From assembly GCF_900111095.1 (NCBI RefSeq), contig NZ_FOGB01000008.1:1-64000 (forward strand): a stretch of DNA of 64,000 nt, read 5' to 3'. Made by a program: the position numbers and the translations under genes. The notes below the pieces were generated by a model. The model was given only the letters and a program-made list of their open reading frames with translations, ran no database searches and was not told where the DNA came from. Positions 61,013-64,000 of this stretch are shown here, piece by piece (positions within the stretch are counted from its first letter, which is position 1; each line of letters opens with the position of its first letter). Source of the DNA: Amphritea atlantica. GTDB taxonomy: Bacteria; Pseudomonadota; Gammaproteobacteria; Pseudomonadales; Balneatricaceae.

Positions 61013-61876
61013 TCAATCGCAGCCAAGGGTCTGCCTTTCACGGGTAATGAGTTTAAGCCAGTCTTGTGTCGAGAGTCCTTCCAACTGATGATTTACTCCG
61101 ACCAGAGATATCCGTCGGGCTTCAGGGTAGCGGCTAAGGTATGCCATCTGATGTTGTGAGGTCACTTCGCTATCTTTATCGCCAATGATATGCAGTTGCT
61201 TCAGATTGTGTTGGCTGACCGGCAGTTGTGCCGGGTTGATAGAGTCGAACAGGGGTGAGTAACCATGACTGGATGTCCAGCTATCGGTATCCAGTGGTGC
61301 GGCAAGGGTAATCAGTTCGGTTACCTGAGGTGAGCGCTGGGCGATAATGGCTGCCAGCACACCGCCGCCGCTGTGGCCAACCAGAACTACCTGTTTGTCA
61401 CCGGCTAACCGGGTTATGATCTCTTCAAGACTCTCAGCAACGCTTTCAGCGTAGCGTCCAAAGCTCCATAGATGGGGTGAGCAGTTGCGGCTGTTTTGCA
61501 GGCCAAAATAACAGGGCCGTCCCAGCCATACCGCATTGTCCAGGTCCTGGCGGGCTAGTTGTAACAGTGGGTTTTTAATTCCGGTGGGGTTGGCTGCAAT
61601 GCGTGAGCCTTGTTTAATAAAGGGAATACCGTCACCTTCCAGATAAACCGTTAAGCAGTGCCGGTTAGAGGTGCTCTTTTCCGGTACAGCTAACCAGTGT
61701 TCGAACTGGGTGGAGCTGAGTTGTTGAAAGTGAAAGCCTGGAGGTGTATTCAGCGTCGGATCTGGTTTTACTGGTTGTTGCTGGCAGCCGCAAAGTATAA
61801 ACGCAAACAGGGAGATACCTTGTAACAGTATCTCCCTGCGGTTGCACTTTGCTTTTAGTAGAGCAAATCGTTTCAG
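61013..61876 (-). CDS. Alpha/beta hydrolase, lipoprotein-like, with non-standard start
   Basis: An uninterrupted frame of up to 288 codons. It encodes a hydrophobic N-terminus ending LFAFILCGCQQQP (lipobox-like), then LTVYLEGDGIPF, CYFGLQNSRNC, the nucleophile elbow LVGHSGGGVLA, the acid in IIGDKDSEV and the histidine in GVNHQLEG. The full triad suggests a real hydrolase/esterase exported as a lipoprotein. No ATG, GTG or TTG occurs in frame before the GTG at 61360, which lies inside the nucleophile elbow. Plausible starts are CTG at 61876 (AGAGAG upstream) or CTG at 61828 (GGGAG upstream). A start-codon mutation is the alternative. Confidence 0.72.
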   Translation of the reverse strand: MKRFALLKAKCNRREILLQGISLFAFILCGCQQQPVKPDPTLNTPPGFHFQQLSSTQFEHWLAVPEKSTSNRHCLTVYLEGDGIPFIKQGSRIAANPTGIKNPLLQLARQDLDNAVWLGRPCYFGLQNSRNCSPHLWSFGRYAESVAESLEEIITRLAGDKQVVLVGHSGGGVLAAIIAQRSPQVTELITLAAPLDTDSWTSSHGYSPLFDSINPAQLPVSQHNLKQLHIIGDKDSEVTSQHQMAYLSRYPEARRISLVGVNHQLEGLSTQDWLKLITRERQTLGCD

Positions 61877-61931
61877 AATATCTCTCTGCTTATTTTAAAA
61901 GCTTATTTAAGAACTCATTTAAGAGCCTTTA

Positions 61932-63815
61932 TCAAAACTCATAGCGGAACTGGGCAGCCAGACTGTGATTCTCGACATCGCTGTTATCCAGATAGGTGCT
62001 GTATCGCAGAGATAGTTTAGATGAATCTGACAGCATAACGGAAGTGCCCAACCCCAGGGTCATGTATTCCTGATCGAGTTCGCTGATATCCATATTGAGT
62101 ACAGAGGAGCCGCCGACAAAGTTAACGGCAACACTGCGGGAGTCATCAGCGAACTCATGTACAAATGCCAGGCTGGCATTGAGTTCCACATCTTTCTGCT
62201 TTATCTGAAGGTATTTAACCAGCTCACCACCCAGAGTCAGACGAACCGATTCTGCCTGATCATCACCAACGGTCAGCGGCGTTACACCTGTTTCGGTATA
62301 ACCATCGACATCAATTTTTTCGTAATTAGCGGCCAGTGAAGGTGTTAGCATCAGGCTATCTGAGGCGATAAAGTTATAACCGCCTTTAACCATCAGGTGC
62401 TGAGTAGTTGAGTCGGTTTTCGCTTTCATGGTATTGCCGCCAAAGTTCCGGCTGATACCATGGTTTGTCCAGCTGTAGCCCACCAGTCCATCAATAAAGA
62501 TGTTTTCAGTCGGATAGAAGGTACCATAGGCAAACAGTGAAGTCGCTTCGGTGTCTGTTTCACCCTGATTTCCATCCTGTTCGGTGTTGTTGTTGGTGTA
62601 GCCCAGAGCAACACCAGCAAGTAGTTCAGGTGTAAAGCGGTAGTCAAACCCGACCGTTAATCCGTTGGTGTCAAAGTCACTGCCGACAGAGTTGTTGCTG
62701 GCGTCGAAAGAACCCTTGTCCATCCGGCCTTCGATGAACAGGCCCCTGGCCAGTGCTGATGGCTGTCCTTCACCTGCTGCGGCTCCGTTAATATCAGTGA
62801 TGCCCTGTTCTTCGAGAATCTCGCGGTAAGAGACCATCTGGCCATTTTGTTCTATTTTCAGTTTATCCAGATCAATCTGCACAACGGTACCAGAGCGGCG
62901 CGAATTTAATCGCTGGTTGATATTTTGCAGCTGGAAGATACCTGTCTGACGGTTATAGCTGATAATCCGTGGTAGTGTACGGGAAGAGAGTTGTAGCTGC
63001 TGCATTCCACCGTTACCCGGTTGCGACTGAATCACATTGGACAGACAGTTAAGAAATGCTGCGGAGAAGGATTGAGCATCGGTGCCGCCAGCGCGCAGCA
63101 GGTTCAGGTCTGCTACGCAGCCCTGGGCAGCGATAGCGAGGTTGGTGTAATCATCTGTAGTGGTATCATAAGAAGATTGAGGTGGAAAGATTACCCCAGC
63201 CGCAGTTGTAAAACCGCCGCTGCCGTCAGCGATATAGGTGTCTGTACCGTCTGTACCAATGGCTGCGTCATTATTGCCGGAACTCATAGGCTGGTTGAGA
63301 ATACCAGTCAGTGTTGCCCCTTTATCCTGCAGAGCGGTCAGGATAGAGTTGTAGTCCAGATTACTATCATAGATATCCCGGTCTTCATCGGTTACCAGGA
63401 TGATGGCCACCCGTGCCCCGGGATCAAACGTCAGATTATCAAGGGCATATTGGATTCCCGCATAACCATCTTCAGTGCCCCCGTTTACCACCAAACCTGA
63501 TGTCGCGGAAGCAAAGTCGCTGGCGTTGCCAAACTGTCCACTACCAACGGTGAATGGCCGTGGTGCTATTGCACTGTTGCCATAGCCTACCAGACCGAAG
63601 CTGGAACTGAGTCCGACGATGTCCTGCAGGTCAGTTTCCAGTTGTGAGGTGAAGTCGGGTAGCCAGGCGTGTTCCCCCGACATTGAACCGGACTCATCGA
63701 CGACGAAAACCAGATTGACGTCAGCGGCGTATGCCTGATGGGTTGATGCGATTGCGATTGCGATGGAGAGCAGGGAGGCGGACAGCGTTTTGCTGATCAC
63801 TCGTTTGAGGCGCAT
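61932..63815 (-). CDS. Von Willebrand A domain protein with autotransporter beta-barrel
   Basis: A 627-residue protein with a signal peptide (MRLKRVISKTLSASLLSIAIAIAS..AYA, cleavage ~30). A VWA domain (about 32-265) has the MIDAS motif DESGSMS (about 40-46), threonine in GGTEDG and TDEDRD. A ~90-residue linker follows, then a C-terminal autotransporter-type barrel (about 350-627) starting ARGLFIEGRMDKGSF and ending AAQFRYEF. The VWA passenger is probably surface-exposed and may bind a protein or metal-dependent ligand in adhesion. Passenger and barrel are both short for the class. Monocistronic. Confidence 0.87.
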   Translation of the reverse strand: MRLKRVISKTLSASLLSIAIAIASTHQAYAADVNLVFVVDESGSMSGEHAWLPDFTSQLETDLQDIVGLSSSFGLVGYGNSAIAPRPFTVGSGQFGNASDFASATSGLVVNGGTEDGYAGIQYALDNLTFDPGARVAIILVTDEDRDIYDSNLDYNSILTALQDKGATLTGILNQPMSSGNNDAAIGTDGTDTYIADGSGGFTTAAGVIFPPQSSYDTTTDDYTNLAIAAQGCVADLNLLRAGGTDAQSFSAAFLNCLSNVIQSQPGNGGMQQLQLSSRTLPRIISYNRQTGIFQLQNINQRLNSRRSGTVVQIDLDKLKIEQNGQMVSYREILEEQGITDINGAAAGEGQPSALARGLFIEGRMDKGSFDASNNSVGSDFDTNGLTVGFDYRFTPELLAGVALGYTNNNTEQDGNQGETDTEATSLFAYGTFYPTENIFIDGLVGYSWTNHGISRNFGGNTMKAKTDSTTQHLMVKGGYNFIASDSLMLTPSLAANYEKIDVDGYTETGVTPLTVGDDQAESVRLTLGGELVKYLQIKQKDVELNASLAFVHEFADDSRSVAVNFVGGSSVLNMDISELDQEYMTLGLGTSVMLSDSSKLSLRYSTYLDNSDVENHSLAAQFRYEF

Positions 63816-63961
63816 AGGAGGATTCCTTTCCGTAATTGATCTACTGATTGTTGTGTTTTAGTTGATTGACGTTGTACCCAGAGCGATCTCTGACTGCCAC
63901 AGATACTGAATGTCTGATGGGCGATAGGATATTAAGTTTGCCGTTTAAGTTAAAGCTTATG

Positions 63962-63992
63962 TTGTCCTGTCCATGATCCAGGACAATTTTTT
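63962..63992 (+). terminator. Terminator-like hairpin near the right edge
   Basis: Arms TTGTCCTG and CAGGACAA with a 9-base loop are followed by TTTTTT. It reads rightward, but no rightward gene ends before it, so its target is unclear; it may be a leader structure of a gene beyond the window. Confidence 0.5.
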
Positions 63993-64000
63993 AACTGGAA

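Overview
This 64 kb window looks like the chromosome of a free-living marine gammaproteobacterium, plausibly Oceanospirillales (Amphritea/Neptuniibacter/Marinobacterium-like). I infer this from the protein style, the TRAP and tripartite tricarboxylate (TTT) carboxylate transporters, the many aldehyde dehydrogenases and the c-di-GMP signalling genes. No rRNA, tRNA, CRISPR array, transposase or integrase gene was seen.

Region 1 (0.2-28 kb) is a large catabolic island. An AraC-type regulator (187-1248) is followed by an IclR regulator (1576-2349). A leftward unit encodes an outer-membrane porin, an aldehyde dehydrogenase and a class III aminotransferase (6640 down to 2459). A divergent rightward run (6898-19181) encodes a TPP-dependent decarboxylase/synthase, an aldehyde dehydrogenase, an SDR protein lacking its catalytic residues, a BNR-repeat propeller, a VOC protein, a DUF1185 protein, an alpha/beta hydrolase, an MhpA-like flavin hydroxylase, a GabD-like dehydrogenase, a 2-keto-4-pentenoate hydratase-like protein, a carboxymuconolactone decarboxylase-like protein and an AEC permease. 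Then come a UspA gene plus a TTT system (19375-23021), an AraC regulator, and a leftward TRAP transporter operon ending in a second UspA gene (27643 down to 24184). A shared inverted-repeat operator, TTCTCA-N5-TGAGAA or variants, lies before the IclR gene, in the divergent porin/TPP-enzyme promoter, before the TTT unit and before the TRAP unit. It ties these units into one probable regulon for uptake and breakdown of an unknown, probably aromatic or carboxylated, compound.

Region 2 (28-43 kb) holds a GNAT acetyltransferase, a 2OG-Fe(II) dioxygenase with an attenuator-like leader, and a signalling cluster. A degenerate HD-GYP response regulator diverges from an HTH-receiver protein, receiver-GGDEF-EAL, receiver-HDOD, a PhnD-like periplasmic binding protein and a sensor histidine kinase. 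A TRIC/UPF0126 membrane protein and the sbcD-sbcC nuclease pair follow.

Region 3 (43.2-46.4 kb) is a small integron-cassette cluster without integrase (CALIN-like): five small leftward genes and four attC-like sites, bracketed by inverted copies of a dispersed chromosomal repeat.

Region 4 (46.4-64 kb) holds a YdgA/DUF945 protein. An amino-alcohol catabolism locus follows: SDR, LuxR-type regulator, aldehyde dehydrogenase, and a fused small-molecule kinase/PLP phospho-lyase. Next are an HlyU-like protein, gcvP, a TonB-dependent copper receptor (OprC-like), a long array of the dispersed repeat, an alpha/beta hydrolase gene with no ATG/GTG/TTG start, and a von Willebrand A domain autotransporter-like protein.
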